A DNA stretch of 64,000 nucleotides from positions 124,001-188,000 of the forward strand of contig JAUYVH010000002.1 in NCBI GenBank assembly GCA_030715135.1, given 5' to 3'. This document shows positions 33,936 through 47,416 of the stretch, one piece after another. The DNA is from Keguizhuia sedimenti. Lineage in GTDB: Bacteria > Pseudomonadota > Gammaproteobacteria > Burkholderiales > Burkholderiaceae_D. Under the pieces are notes generated by a model that did not search any database, was not told where the DNA came from, and was given only the letters and a program-made list of their open reading frames with translations. The first letter of the stretch is position 1; each line of letters starts with the position of its first letter. Made by a program: the position numbers and the translations under genes.

Positions 33936-36770
33936 TCATGATTTTCCATTCTCATTGCGAACCATGGCGCCGTCGATTCCGAGATCCTGTTCAGTGCGCG
34001 AACGGCTTCCGGGAAGAAGGAATTGTCTTTTTATCAGGACTGCTGCTTCTTCAGCCGTCGCTGGTTCGGAGATATAGTAGCCTTGCACTTCATCGCAGGA
34101 TAAGGCACGAAGAAGCTCAAGCTGCTCTTTGGTTTCCACGCCTTCGGCAACGACATGCATGCCCAGCGCATGCGCCATCGAGATCATGGCCTTGAAAAAG
34201 GCTTCTCCCTTCTGGCCGCGTGCCAGCGAACGGGTAAATGCCTGGTCGATTTTCAGCACGTCCAGGTCCAGTTTATGCAACTGCGACATGGAGGAATATC
34301 CGGTTCCGAAATCATCTATCAGCAGTTTAATGCCGCGATTCTTCATCGCCGATAACTCTTCCAGAACAAGCAGATTGTCGTCGACCATGCTCGACTCGGT
34401 AATCTCGATTTCCAGGAGCGAGACATCGATGCCATGGCGCTCGATGCATGAATTGAGGATGCTGATCAGGTCTCCCTGATTGATCTGTTTCGCCGATACA
34501 TTGACTGACACGGGCACCAAAGGCAGAGCGAGCGCTTTCCATTGCGCCAGCTGCTGGAAGGTTTTTTCAAGCACCAGCGCGCCCAGATCGACGATCAGGC
34601 CGCTCGTTTCCGCAAAAGGTATGAAATCAACGGGCAAGACCAATCCGCGTACCGGATGCTGCCAGCGAATCAGTGCTTCCAGGCTTTTCAGCTCGCCGGT
34701 GACGGCATCGACGCGCGGCTGGAAATACAGCACGAATTCATCCATTTCAATCGCATTGCGGATTGCCTGCTCATTGTTCAGCCGCGCGTGCAGCGCTTCA
34801 GAAAAGTGCGCCTGATAAAACTCGTACCGGTTTTTGCCGTCGTTCTTGGCCGCATACATGGCGATGTCCGCATGCTTGATCAGGCTTTCCGTTTCGAAGC
34901 CGTCCTGCGGATAGATGCTGATGCCGATCGACGCGCGAATCATGCGCGAGAATCCGTCTTTCAATACAAACGGCTCGTTGAGCGCATTGCAGATGCGTTC
35001 GGCCAGAGGCGAAACATTGGCGCTGATTTCATAGCCTTCGGAAATAATGATGAATTCGTCGCCTCCCAGACGCACTATGTGGTCGCCGGGGCGCAAAAGG
35101 GATTGCAACCTGGCCGCGACCGCCTTGAGCAGTTCGTCGCCGGCGACGTGGCCGAGAGTGTCGTTCACGTTCTTGAAGTCATCCAGATCGATCAGCAGCA
35201 ATGCGACCGAAGCATGGATCTTCCTGGCTTGATCCAGCGCGGTCGGCAGGTAATTCATCATCCAGTGCCGGTTAGGAAGCGCGGTCAGTGCGTCGGTGTT
35301 TGCCAGCTTTGCAAGTTCCAGTTCATGCGCCTTGGCATCGGAAATATCGCGCAGGGTTACCGCTAGCCCCTCTCCGTACCTGACCAGCCTTCGAACGATC
35401 CAGGTCGGCTGTGCCTTGTCGCGGGACGATAACTTCAGTTCATCCTCGTAATAACCGGTTTCCATCGCGCCGCGGAAGACCGCAAATACCTGCTGCGCCC
35501 GGGCACTGGTATAGATGCTGGAAAACGATGACCCGATCAGGAAAGTCTTGTTGAAGCCGATGAACTCGGCGCCGCGGTCATTGCAGTCCAGGATGAGAAA
35601 ATCCTCGATCGCCCTGTCCTTGCCGTAGACCGCCTTGACGGTAAAGAAACCTTCCCGTGCCGCTTCGGTGGCCAGGCGATACGTATTTTTCAGTTCTTCT
35701 GCCGACTTGCGCTTCTTCGCCAGCCGCGAGGAAAAATTGAGGCCCACAACCGAAAACAGCAGAAGCGCCAGGCTGCCGCTCCATGCATACATACGATAGT
35801 CGCGCGCAATCTGCTGATAGTCGGCGAAGATATCCTTTTCCGACTGGTTCACGATCGACATCAGAGGAAAATTCTTCAGCTTTTGCCATGCCACGATACG
35901 TGCCTCGCCGTCGACGAATTCCTCGGGCGGTTTGCGCGTGACTCCTTTTTCATCCAGGAACATGGACGGTCGGCGGTAAATCGTCGGAACGTCGCGGATG
36001 TCTTCCCCACGCTTGGATGCAAGCAGGGTGCCGTCCTGTTTTTTCAGCGTTACGGAATCGTTGCGCCCCAGGCTCAGTTCACTGATGAAGGATTCCAGAT
36101 AGGCCGGTTCCGCAGCAACCACGATCACTCCGTCGAATGAACCGTCAGACGCATTCATGCGGCGTGAAAAATGGATTGCCGATTGAGAAGAAAGATAGCT
36201 GCCGGTCGGATTGCCGATCAACATCTCCCTGCTTCCCTCCACTTTCTGGGTCTGGAAATAATCCTGGTTGGCGACACTGCGGCCTATGTCTCCCTGGATG
36301 GAACTTGTCTGAATAACGCCGTGGCGGTCGACCACCCAGGCATGCAAATTCGACACAAGAGGGAACAATCCTTCTTCGGGCCGGGATTGCAGCTCCATTG
36401 CGCCGCCGGATTTTCTCCATTCATAGCGCAAGTGCAGCGTGATCTGATCGATCTGCTGAATCGAACGGGTCAACTGTTCCGCATAGGACTGCGACAAAAA
36501 AGAAGCATCCTTGAGCGCATTTTTCGTTATCTGCGCTTTCTCGCTGTCCAGTTTCAGCAGCGTCACCGTCCACAAGGCGGCAATCAGTACGGAGCAAATT
36601 CCCAGCCATGCCAGGGCATGATGGATACGTCCTTGCATCATCTGGGGCAAACGCGCGCCGGATGCGGTACGCCGGACAATCACAGGACAGGATCGGAAGA
36701 ATGCGATGGATTCGGAAGAGACAGAAGGGGAACGCCTGTTGGGACTTGCAAAACGACCAATCAATTTCAT
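33936..36770 (-). CDS. membrane Cache-PAS-GGDEF-EAL protein
   Basis: This 944-residue protein has a cytoplasmic N-terminal stretch, a first membrane helix (about 51-74), a periplasmic Cache-like sensor (about 80-320) and a second membrane helix (about 330-350). A PAS-like domain (about 365-480), GGDEF (about 485-650) and EAL (about 660-910) follow. GGDEF is intact with an RPGD I-site. The EAL features (LEALIRW, DDFGTGYSSM, EGVET) are intact. Unlike the other three GGDEF-EAL proteins here, it can sense extracytoplasmic signals. The long, Ser/Arg-rich N-terminus before the first helix is odd; an alternative start at the MMQGRIHH methionines would remove it, but neither start has a clear ribosome binding site. 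Confidence 0.92.
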   Translation of the reverse strand: MKLIGRFASPNRRSPSVSSESIAFFRSCPVIVRRTASGARLPQMMQGRIHHALAWLGICSVLIAALWTVTLLKLDSEKAQITKNALKDASFLSQSYAEQLTRSIQQIDQITLHLRYEWRKSGGAMELQSRPEEGLFPLVSNLHAWVVDRHGVIQTSSIQGDIGRSVANQDYFQTQKVEGSREMLIGNPTGSYLSSQSAIHFSRRMNASDGSFDGVIVVAAEPAYLESFISELSLGRNDSVTLKKQDGTLLASKRGEDIRDVPTIYRRPSMFLDEKGVTRKPPEEFVDGEARIVAWQKLKNFPLMSIVNQSEKDIFADYQQIARDYRMYAWSGSLALLLFSVVGLNFSSRLAKKRKSAEELKNTYRLATEAAREGFFTVKAVYGKDRAIEDFLILDCNDRGAEFIGFNKTFLIGSSFSSIYTSARAQQVFAVFRGAMETGYYEDELKLSSRDKAQPTWIVRRLVRYGEGLAVTLRDISDAKAHELELAKLANTDALTALPNRHWMMNYLPTALDQARKIHASVALLLIDLDDFKNVNDTLGHVAGDELLKAVAARLQSLLRPGDHIVRLGGDEFIIISEGYEISANVSPLAERICNALNEPFVLKDGFSRMIRASIGISIYPQDGFETESLIKHADIAMYAAKNDGKNRYEFYQAHFSEALHARLNNEQAIRNAIEMDEFVLYFQPRVDAVTGELKSLEALIRWQHPVRGLVLPVDFIPFAETSGLIVDLGALVLEKTFQQLAQWKALALPLVPVSVNVSAKQINQGDLISILNSCIERHGIDVSLLEIEITESSMVDDNLLVLEELSAMKNRGIKLLIDDFGTGYSSMSQLHKLDLDVLKIDQAFTRSLARGQKGEAFFKAMISMAHALGMHVVAEGVETKEQLELLRALSCDEVQGYYISEPATAEEAAVLIKRQFLLPGSRSRTEQDLGIDGAMVRNENGKS

Positions 36771-36891
36771 GACGCCAGCTTCGTGTTAGCCAAATGACAA
36801 TGCCGAAACCGGCGAATACGAAATCTTACCATTGATGTACTACTGTTCAGTTCGCCTGTCACGGAAATCTTGTTTCACCTGCCTTTACTAC

Positions 36892-36905
36892 TGCCCCATG
36901 GGGCA
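36892..36905. promoter_or_regulatory. 14-bp perfect palindrome upstream of mmsA
   Basis: TGCCCCATGGGGCA is a perfect palindrome 150 bp before the mmsA start, between divergent genes. It is operator-like in size, but I match it to no known regulator. Confidence 0.35.
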
Positions 36906-37054
36906 AACCCGGCAAAACTGGCCGGAGGGCGTATCGACCTGCAGATCGACTAAAAAAAATTCCGGCGTTTGCGGCAAATACCCTTTTGATATCAGAATAT
37001 GGCAGCATATGAAAGTATAAAATTAGTTACTCAACGATTTCCAAGGCCACTACC

Positions 37055-38572
37055 ATGTCATCCCAACCAGAACTGATAGAGCATTTCATCGACGGTCGTT
37101 TGGTCGCTTCGCAAAGCGGCCGCCGGCAGCCTGTTTTCAATCCTGCCACCGGCGAGGTAAGCAGCCACGTCAGCCTGGCGTCCGAGCAGGAAGTCGATAC
37201 GGCGGTACAAGCCGCCGCAAAGGCTTTTCCGGCATGGGCCGACACGGCGCCCTTGAAGCGCGCGCGCATTCTGTTCAAGTTCAAGGAATTGATCGAACGG
37301 CATCACGATGCCCTCGCTGCCCTGATCACCCGGGAACACGGCAAGGTATTCTCGGATGCCAAGGGTGAAGTGACGCGCGGGCTGGAAATCGTCGAATTCG
37401 CATGCGGCATTCCCCAGCTGCTGAAGACCGAGTTTACCGACAATATCGGCGGCGGCATCGACAACTGGCAGTTACGCCCGCCGCTTGGCGTCACGGCGGG
37501 CATCACGCCTTTCAATTTTCCGGTGATGGTGCCCATGTGGATGGCGCCGGTTGCGATCGCAACCGGCAATACTTTTGTGCTCAAACCGTCGGAGCGCGAC
37601 CCGTCTCCTTCCATGCTGCTGGCCGATCTGATGCGTCACGCAGGCCTGCCTGACGGCGTATTCAATGTTGTGCAAGGCGACAAGACCGCCGTGGATGCCC
37701 TGCTGAAGCACCCCTTGGTGCAAGCCGTTTCCTTTGTGGGATCCACCCCGATTGCGGAATATGTCTACCAGACAGGCAGTCAGCGCGAAGGCCGTTATCC
37801 GCTGCGGCTACAGGCCTTGGGTGGCGCAAAGAATCACCTCGTGGTGATGCCGGATGCAAACATGGATGCGACCGTCGATGCCCTGATCGGGTCGGCATAT
37901 GGCTCCGCAGGCGAACGCTGCATGGCAATATCGGTTGCAGTCGCCGTCGGAAACACGGCCGACCGCCTTCTTGAAGCGCTGGTGCCGCGCGTGCAGGCGC
38001 TCAAGATCGGCAACGGCATGGATGCGTCTTCGGAAATGGGGCCGGTCGTGAGCGCGCAGCACAAGGCCAGGATCGAGTCTTATATCGAGGCTGGCGTCAA
38101 GGCCGGGGCAAAGCTGCTGGTTGACGGACGCGGCCTGAAGGTTCCGGGCCATGAAAATGGATTTTTCCTGGGCGGTACCCTGTTCGACCATGTCACACCA
38201 GACATGAGCATTTACCAGGAAGAGATTTTCGGACCGGTGCTGTGCGTCGTGCGCGTGCCGGATATGGCGTCCGCCGTTGAGCTGATCAACCGCCATGAAT
38301 ATGGCAACGGCGTGGCACTGTTCACCTCTGACGGCAATACCGCACGTGAATTCTCGCGCCGCATTGAAGCAGGCATGGTCGGCATCAACGTACCGATCCC
38401 CGTGCCCATGGCATGGCATTCCTTCGGCGGATGGAAGCGCTCGCTGTTCGGCGATACGCACATCTACGGGCAGGAAGGCATCCGTTTTTATACGCGCTAC
38501 AAATCCATCATGCAGCGGTGGCCGGAGACGATTGCCAAGGGAGCGGAATTCACCATGCCTGTGGCCAAGTAA
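37055..38572 (+). CDS. mmsA: CoA-acylating methylmalonate-semialdehyde dehydrogenase
   Basis: This 505-residue aldehyde dehydrogenase converts methylmalonate semialdehyde (or malonate semialdehyde) with CoA and NAD+ to propionyl-CoA (or acetyl-CoA) in valine, thymine or inositol breakdown. Family hallmarks are [36 protein letters not shown] and the nucleophile Cys289 in [30 protein letters not shown] near the C-terminus is typical of MmsA. The length is normal. No other valine or inositol catabolic gene lies next to it, so the pathway cannot be fixed from context. The start at 37055 gives the expected N-terminus; upstream DNA is A/T-rich and contains a palindrome. Confidence 0.95.
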   Translation: MSSQPELIEHFIDGRLVASQSGRRQPVFNPATGEVSSHVSLASEQEVDTAVQAAAKAFPAWADTAPLKRARILFKFKELIERHHDALAALITREHGKVFSDAKGEVTRGLEIVEFACGIPQLLKTEFTDNIGGGIDNWQLRPPLGVTAGITPFNFPVMVPMWMAPVAIATGNTFVLKPSERDPSPSMLLADLMRHAGLPDGVFNVVQGDKTAVDALLKHPLVQAVSFVGSTPIAEYVYQTGSQREGRYPLRLQALGGAKNHLVVMPDANMDATVDALIGSAYGSAGERCMAISVAVAVGNTADRLLEALVPRVQALKIGNGMDASSEMGPVVSAQHKARIESYIEAGVKAGAKLLVDGRGLKVPGHENGFFLGGTLFDHVTPDMSIYQEEIFGPVLCVVRVPDMASAVELINRHEYGNGVALFTSDGNTAREFSRRIEAGMVGINVPIPVPMAWHSFGGWKRSLFGDTHIYGQEGIRFYTRYKSIMQRWPETIAKGAEFTMPVAK

Positions 38573-38605
38573 AGCGCCGCAGCCACATGCGTAAATTTCC
38601 CGCTG

Positions 38606-38800
38606 TTAATGGAGTCGATCCGCAGCCAGGCGTTCCGCCACTTGATGGATCAGGCTCAGTTCATACGGCGTGAAATACCCGTTCAGGAAAATGGTGCCGT
38701 TTTCCTGAATATCCACTTCATTCGTGCCGAATGATTCGGCATGCAGAATTTTCCGGACTTCACGGACTTTTGCAGCATCGAGATGATCAGTAAATAACAT
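38606..38800 (-). CDS. small hypothetical protein
   Basis: This 64-residue protein starts MLFTDHLDAAKVREVRKIL and ends VAERLAADRLH, and is probably helical and cytoplasmic. No family is recognised. The call is supported by AAGGAG six bases before ATG 38800 and a compact protein-like sequence (GTNEVDIQENGTIFLNGYFTPYEL). It converges with mmsA, 33 bp from that gene's stop. The sequence resembles a small interaction or regulatory domain, but nothing more can be said. Confidence 0.62.
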   Translation of the reverse strand: MLFTDHLDAAKVREVRKILHAESFGTNEVDIQENGTIFLNGYFTPYELSLIHQVAERLAADRLH

Positions 38801-39091
38801 GGCTATCTCCTTTCATGCAGACATGTATAAGAGCAACTTTGTAAAGCCGAATACGGCTTATCCGCGCACAGAGTAGTTGTTATTCGTTCTGCTTAGACAG
38901 CAAAGCGGGCAAATATTTCGCAGCCTTCGTTATTGTGTAATTTTGAAAGGCAAGCGGATTACTGATGGGTAAGAATCGCATGGAGCAAGAAGCGCCGCTT
39001 TCAGCAATTCAAGCTCGCATTGAACCAAGTGACGACATACCGGCAATATTGCTTAATGCATCAGGCCGGCATCGCCCCGCATGACCGAATT

Positions 39092-39910
39092 TCATGGAAG
39101 CAGCCGCATCGGAACTGGCGCGAACCCGTGGTTAAGCGGCCCCTTGCCTTTACCTGTCGTAACATTTGCTCCGGCTGCAATGGCTTGCAGAGTATAGTCA
39201 CGTCCTGCAATGACCGCATCCTGCAGCGCCATGCCGAACGCGAGATGCGCGGCAATCGCGGAAGACAACGTACAGCCGCTTCCATGAATGTTGGTCCCCT
39301 CAATGCGCGTTCCCTCCATGCGCAACCATTCCATGTCAGCGCGCGCATAGATATCGATGATTTGCTCGCCCGGCAAGTGCGCGCCTTTCAGCAGGACTCC
39401 CGGCGCTCCCAGATTCAGCAAATCGCGCGCAGCCTCTTCCAGAGCAGACTTGTCGGTTAGCGACCGCTGCAGCAGGAAAGCCGCCTCATCCAGATTGGGC
39501 GTGACGATACTGGCCAGCGGAAACAATTCACGCACCAGAACCTCTGCAGTTTCCGGCGTAATCAAGGGATCGCCATTGGCCGACATCATTACCGGATCAA
39601 GCACCACGTTCCTGATTTCGTAACGACGAATGGCCCAGGCTACGACCTCCACCACTTCCGGCGCATGCAGCATGCCGATCTTAAGCGCGTCCACACCAAT
39701 ATCGCCCAATACGGCGTCAAGTTGCGCCTTCAGAATATCCAGGGGAACGGCATGGATTGCAGTCACGCCGCAGGTATTTTGCGCGGTGATCGCCGTGACG
39801 GCGGTCATGGCATAGCAGCCCAGCGCGCTGGCGGTCTTGATATCAGCCTGAATGCCGGCACCGCCGCCGCTGTCGGATCCGGCAATGGCAAGGAAACGAG
39901 GGTAATGCAT
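39092..39910 (-). CDS. thiD: hydroxymethylpyrimidine/phosphomethylpyrimidine kinase
   Basis: This 272-residue ribokinase-fold enzyme phosphorylates HMP and HMP-P in thiamine synthesis. GSDSGGGAGIQAD at 11-23 is the substrate-binding signature, followed by MTAVTAITAQNTCGV. The C-terminal HGSGCTLSSAIAAHLA provides the anion-hole and catalytic segment. The length matches ThiD. I looked for a TPP riboswitch in the 300 bp upstream and did not see the conserved CUGAGA core, so thiamine control by that route is not supported. It is not flanked by other thi genes. Confidence 0.95.
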   Translation of the reverse strand: MHYPRFLAIAGSDSGGGAGIQADIKTASALGCYAMTAVTAITAQNTCGVTAIHAVPLDILKAQLDAVLGDIGVDALKIGMLHAPEVVEVVAWAIRRYEIRNVVLDPVMMSANGDPLITPETAEVLVRELFPLASIVTPNLDEAAFLLQRSLTDKSALEEAARDLLNLGAPGVLLKGAHLPGEQIIDIYARADMEWLRMEGTRIEGTNIHGSGCTLSSAIAAHLAFGMALQDAVIAGRDYTLQAIAAGANVTTGKGKGPLNHGFAPVPMRLLP

Positions 39911-40222
39911 AAGACGAAACCGAATTTTTTAAAGTGCCGGAAATGAATCTCGGAAGAGGATTGAAATAAGGCTGCTCCGGTGGAACTCCGAAGACATGCA
40001 GCAGCATCTTACCTTTGTCTGGACAATTTAGGGTCTTGGCCGGGAAAAACATGATTAAAGCGTTTTTAGTCACGATGTGACTTTTTCTATTGCCTCAACA
40101 TGTTAGCTCAGCGGCGGCCGAAAGCCATCCGCTGGAGCAATAGGTTGGGCGTCATCTTGCCACGCGACGCCGGTGAACGAGCCAACAGTGATGAAGACAT
40201 GGCCCGCCGTGCGACGACGGCC
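39911..40222. other. gene-free interval upstream of thiD
   Basis: No credible gene is seen in these 312 bp. They hold the thiD promoter region and the 3' flank of the small cysteine-containing gene. No TPP riboswitch core was found by eye. Confidence 0.45.
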
Positions 40223-40435
40223 TCAGGCCTTCTTCGGCTCCTCCACTTTTACCGTGCGCCAGCGAAAATTGTCGTTATCCGCTGGAATCCACTGCCGGCA
40301 CCAGACGTTGATGCATTCCTGCCCTTCGGTTCCCGGCGCGATTGCCAAGAAACTTTCCTCGTCGTAGTGCTGCACCTCGGACCGCTGCCAGGTCATGCAG
40401 AACTTGCAGCGGATTTCTCCAAAACCCTTCTTCAT
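40223..40435 (-). CDS. small cysteine-pair protein, unknown function
   Basis: This 70-residue protein starts MKKGFGEIRCKFCMTWQRSEV. It has a CxxC pair (RCKFC) and two further cysteines (ECINVWCRQW), a spacing that could bind zinc or an iron-sulfur cluster. The tail is basic and Lys-rich (VKVEEPKKA). I recognise no named family. The start at 40435 lacks a strong ribosome binding site; an in-frame GTG at 40480 would add 15 residues. It lies 86 bp downstream of dcd on the same strand and may be co-transcribed with it. Confidence 0.6.
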   Translation of the reverse strand: MKKGFGEIRCKFCMTWQRSEVQHYDEESFLAIAPGTEGQECINVWCRQWIPADNDNFRWRTVKVEEPKKA

Positions 40436-40521
40436 TGCTTCGTCCAACTTGTTATATATCGCAAAACGCCAAGATAGCACAGCACCGCCGGCTCACGCCT
40501 TTGGCCTTGCCGGGCAGCCGA

Positions 40522-41088
40522 TCAGGTCTTCGGCAGCGTCACCCCATGCTGCCCCTGATACTTCCCTCCCCTGTCCTTGTACGAGGTTTCGCACATCTCG
40601 TCGCTCTCGAAGAACAGGACCTGCGCACAACCTTCGCCGGCATAAATCTTAGCTGGCAGCGGCGTGGTATTGGAAAATTCCAGCGTCACATAACCTTCCC
40701 ATTCAGGCTCGAAAGGCGTGACGTTGACGATGATGCCGCAACGCGCATAGGTTGATTTTCCCAGGCAGATGGTCAGTACGCTGCGCGGAATGCGGAAGTA
40801 TTCGACGGTGCGTGCGAGCGCGAAGGAATTGGGCGGAATGATGCAGACATCGCCCTTGAAGTCGACAAAGGATTTCTCGTCGAAGTTCTTGGGATCGACA
40901 ATGGTGCTGTTGATGTTGGTGAAAATCTTGAATTCATCGGCGCAACGGATATCGTATCCATAGGACGAAGTTCCGTAGGAAACGATCTTATGACCATTGG
41001 CGGTACGGATCTGCCCCGGCTCGAAGGGTTCGATCATGCCGTGTTCCTGCGCCATGCGGCGTATCCATTTGTCGGATTTGATGCTCAT
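40522..41088 (-). CDS. dcd: dCTP deaminase
   Basis: This 188-residue enzyme deaminates dCTP to dUTP, feeding thymidylate synthesis. [10 protein letters not shown] at 110-119, [16 protein letters not shown] with catalytic Glu137, and the C-terminal [18 protein letters not shown] are the expected family motifs. The length is that of proteobacterial Dcd trimers. The start is set at ATG 41088 (MSIKSDKW) with AAAGG upstream; the open frame runs 55 codons further up but without family similarity. It stands between the small cysteine protein and the antiporter gene, both also on the minus strand. Confidence 0.96.
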   Translation of the reverse strand: MSIKSDKWIRRMAQEHGMIEPFEPGQIRTANGHKIVSYGTSSYGYDIRCADEFKIFTNINSTIVDPKNFDEKSFVDFKGDVCIIPPNSFALARTVEYFRIPRSVLTICLGKSTYARCGIIVNVTPFEPEWEGYVTLEFSNTTPLPAKIYAGEGCAQVLFFESDEMCETSYKDRGGKYQGQHGVTLPKT

Positions 41089-41293
41089 TGTCTGCCTTTG
41101 CAAAATGACGGTTCTACGATGGCCGCAGCATTCGCTGATCGTGCGAAAACATGTTAATCCCGTACTTGCCGGATTTGCTCCGGCCGGCATCGCAGCAGCG
41201 ATTTTACGTGAATTCCCCGCAGGAAAACGATTTCCGGCACAGGGTTTTGCCAATTGCCGTTGGATGAATGCACCACAAATACATCAAAATCGT

Positions 41294-42928
41294 CTATTTC
41301 TGGTAAAGCGCTTCGATCAGGTCAATTTCCCGTACGATCTTGCGCGAAGTCGCGTCCGAGATCTGCCCACTGCGGGCCATTTGGAAAATTTCCTGCCTTT
41401 CCGCCGCCAAGGCCGCCAGACGCAGCGTGCGCTCGACCTGATCTGCCATCCGGATCTGGTCCGCGCCGCTGCTTTCCGCTTCCGATTCCACGCGGTGCTG
41501 ATACAAGCCGATGACCCGTGCTGCAGCTTCGGTATAGATATCGGCATCCACAGCATGGTGCGGCAAATTCTGCTGCGCTTTTTCAACGGCGCCTATCGCT
41601 GCCAGTGCTGCGCCATGGCGGGCGCGATCTTCTTCCTGCTGTTCTGTATTCTCCGCCGGGAGCTCCAGCCCTTTCAGAATGCGCGGCAGTCCTATGCTGG
41701 CCGCAATCAGCGACAGCAGGATCACTGCGGAAGCAAGAAAAATGGTGAGGTCACGTGCAGGAAACGGCGAGCCGTCCGGCATGAACAGGGGTAAGGTCAT
41801 CACACCCGCCAGGGTGATGGCACCACGCACGCCTGCAAGCGATGTAGCGACAACCACTCGCCAATGCGGCTTGCTTGCCTGCACTCCGCGACGCTGGCTC
41901 AGAAAGCGATTGATATGCAGCGATGTCCATACCCAGACAAAACGCAGAATTGCCAATCCTGCAAAGATCGACAAGGCATAAAACGCCAGCCACCATGAAT
42001 TAAGGTGGTCGCTTTGTGCAATCGATTTGCTTGCCGCCTGCACAATGCCCGGCAGTTGCTCGCCAAGAAGGACAAACATCATACCGTTGAGCATGAACTG
42101 CACCATATCCCATACGACTGCCCGCCTCACCCGCGTGGCAGCTAAAGCACGACCGCTCAACTCGACATAACTCATCGTAATGCCCGCCGCTACGGCAGCC
42201 AAGATTCCTGAAGCATGCATACGCTCTGCCAGCAAATATGCGCCGAACGGAATCAGCAGATTGATCAGGATGGGCGAGCCGGCTTCCTCACCGAGGCGTT
42301 GGGACAATACACGCTGCGCAAAACTGATGCCGGCGGTGACCATGATGCCAATGACAATGCCGGCAAGGGCCACCCAAATAAAAATCAATGATGCGGAAGC
42401 CAGTGAAAAACTTCCGGTCAATGCGGCGGCCAGCGCGAAACGGAAGCACACCAGCCCCGTTGCATCGTTGAGCAGGGACTCGCCTTCCAGGATATGCATG
42501 AGGCGCTTCGGCATTTGTACACGCGCCGTAATGGAGGACACCGCAATCGGATCGGTGGGGGATACGATCGCGGCCAGTGCAAAAGCGACAGGCAAGGGCA
42601 TGCTGGGAATCAGCCAGTGGATCAGGAATCCGGCGCCCACCACCGTGAATACCACCAATCCAAGCGCCAGTTCCAGAATAACGCCTTTGTCGCGAAACAG
42701 ACCGTCCTTGGGAATGCGCCAGCCGTCCAGAAACAACAAGGGCGGCAGGAAAAGCAGGAAGAAGATGCCGGGATCCAGAGTAACGCCATGATTGAAAGCG
42801 CCTGAGATGACCGCACCCAAACCGATCTGCACCAAAGGCAAAGGCATGGAAAACGGCAATGCGCGCACCAGATAACCGCTCACGACCACAGCCAGCAACA
42901 TTACCAGAATAATTTCAATTGAATCCAT
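41294..42928 (-). CDS. CPA1-type Na+/H+ antiporter
   Basis: This inner-membrane protein of about 544 residues has roughly twelve hydrophobic helices in its first 400 residues and a long cytoplasmic C-terminal tail. Ion-site motifs are visible: IVSPTDPIAVSSI (the Asp-Pro pair) and EGESLLNDATGLV (the Asn-Asp pair) typical of NhaP/YjcE-like exchangers. SLAGVRGAITLAGVMTLPL is the usual later conserved segment. It would exchange Na+ or K+ for protons in pH and salt balance. ATG 42928 with GGAGAGG upstream is the likely start; an upstream in-frame start at 42985 adds a polar stretch unlike the family. Confidence 0.9.
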   Translation of the reverse strand: MDSIEIILVMLLAVVVSGYLVRALPFSMPLPLVQIGLGAVISGAFNHGVTLDPGIFFLLFLPPLLFLDGWRIPKDGLFRDKGVILELALGLVVFTVVGAGFLIHWLIPSMPLPVAFALAAIVSPTDPIAVSSITARVQMPKRLMHILEGESLLNDATGLVCFRFALAAALTGSFSLASASLIFIWVALAGIVIGIMVTAGISFAQRVLSQRLGEEAGSPILINLLIPFGAYLLAERMHASGILAAVAAGITMSYVELSGRALAATRVRRAVVWDMVQFMLNGMMFVLLGEQLPGIVQAASKSIAQSDHLNSWWLAFYALSIFAGLAILRFVWVWTSLHINRFLSQRRGVQASKPHWRVVVATSLAGVRGAITLAGVMTLPLFMPDGSPFPARDLTIFLASAVILLSLIAASIGLPRILKGLELPAENTEQQEEDRARHGAALAAIGAVEKAQQNLPHHAVDADIYTEAAARVIGLYQHRVESEAESSGADQIRMADQVERTLRLAALAAERQEIFQMARSGQISDATSRKIVREIDLIEALYQK

Positions 42929-43053
42929 ACCTCTCCCTGATCCGGACTGGCCTGTCACATGCTTGCGGCCTGGAGATGCGCTCAACGGCGCACCGCCAGC
43001 ACCGGACGGCGTCCATATTTTTTAATGCGGATATCTCAACAGGCGCGGATGCG

Positions 43054-47055
<4,002 letters not shown>

Positions 47056-47416
47056 AAATCAAATTTTTCCAAGTACTGCGCACAACGCAGACCGATGGGA
47101 TGCTTGCCTGAGTAACGGCATGGGAAGAACAGGAACCAAGTGCACGCTTGCGGATACCCTGGTGGGATGCAGCCGGGCCGTCAAACCAGTATTTCGCACT
47201 GAATTGCGCCATTAAATTGCGCTATAGGCAACATTGACGACTGTTGCCCCTTTTGCCGGACCTTGTTCAATTAATCGAGGTTCCTTGCCAGGAAAGGCAC
47301 TGCCGGAAAAAGCGGCGGCGCCCAGCTTGCATCATTTTCATCGGTACCACTACTGGTCCGGCGCAGGGATAGTGCAAAAAAGCCATAACATCTTCTATGC
47401 AATTATAATGCGCATC
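47056..47416. other. divergent promoter interval between hrpA and argA
   Basis: No gene is seen. The interval must carry both promoters. An open frame runs upstream of argA through this DNA, but its residues are not family-like, so I treat it as non-coding. No arginine-repressor box was identified by eye. Confidence 0.45.

Noticed and set aside
39911-40222. Possible TPP riboswitch upstream of thiD
   Set aside because: The conserved CUGAGA core and partner helices were not seen on the minus strand.
47234-47416. N-terminal extension of ArgA by 61 residues
   Set aside because: The extra residues do not resemble the family, and ATG 47417 gives the usual N-terminus.
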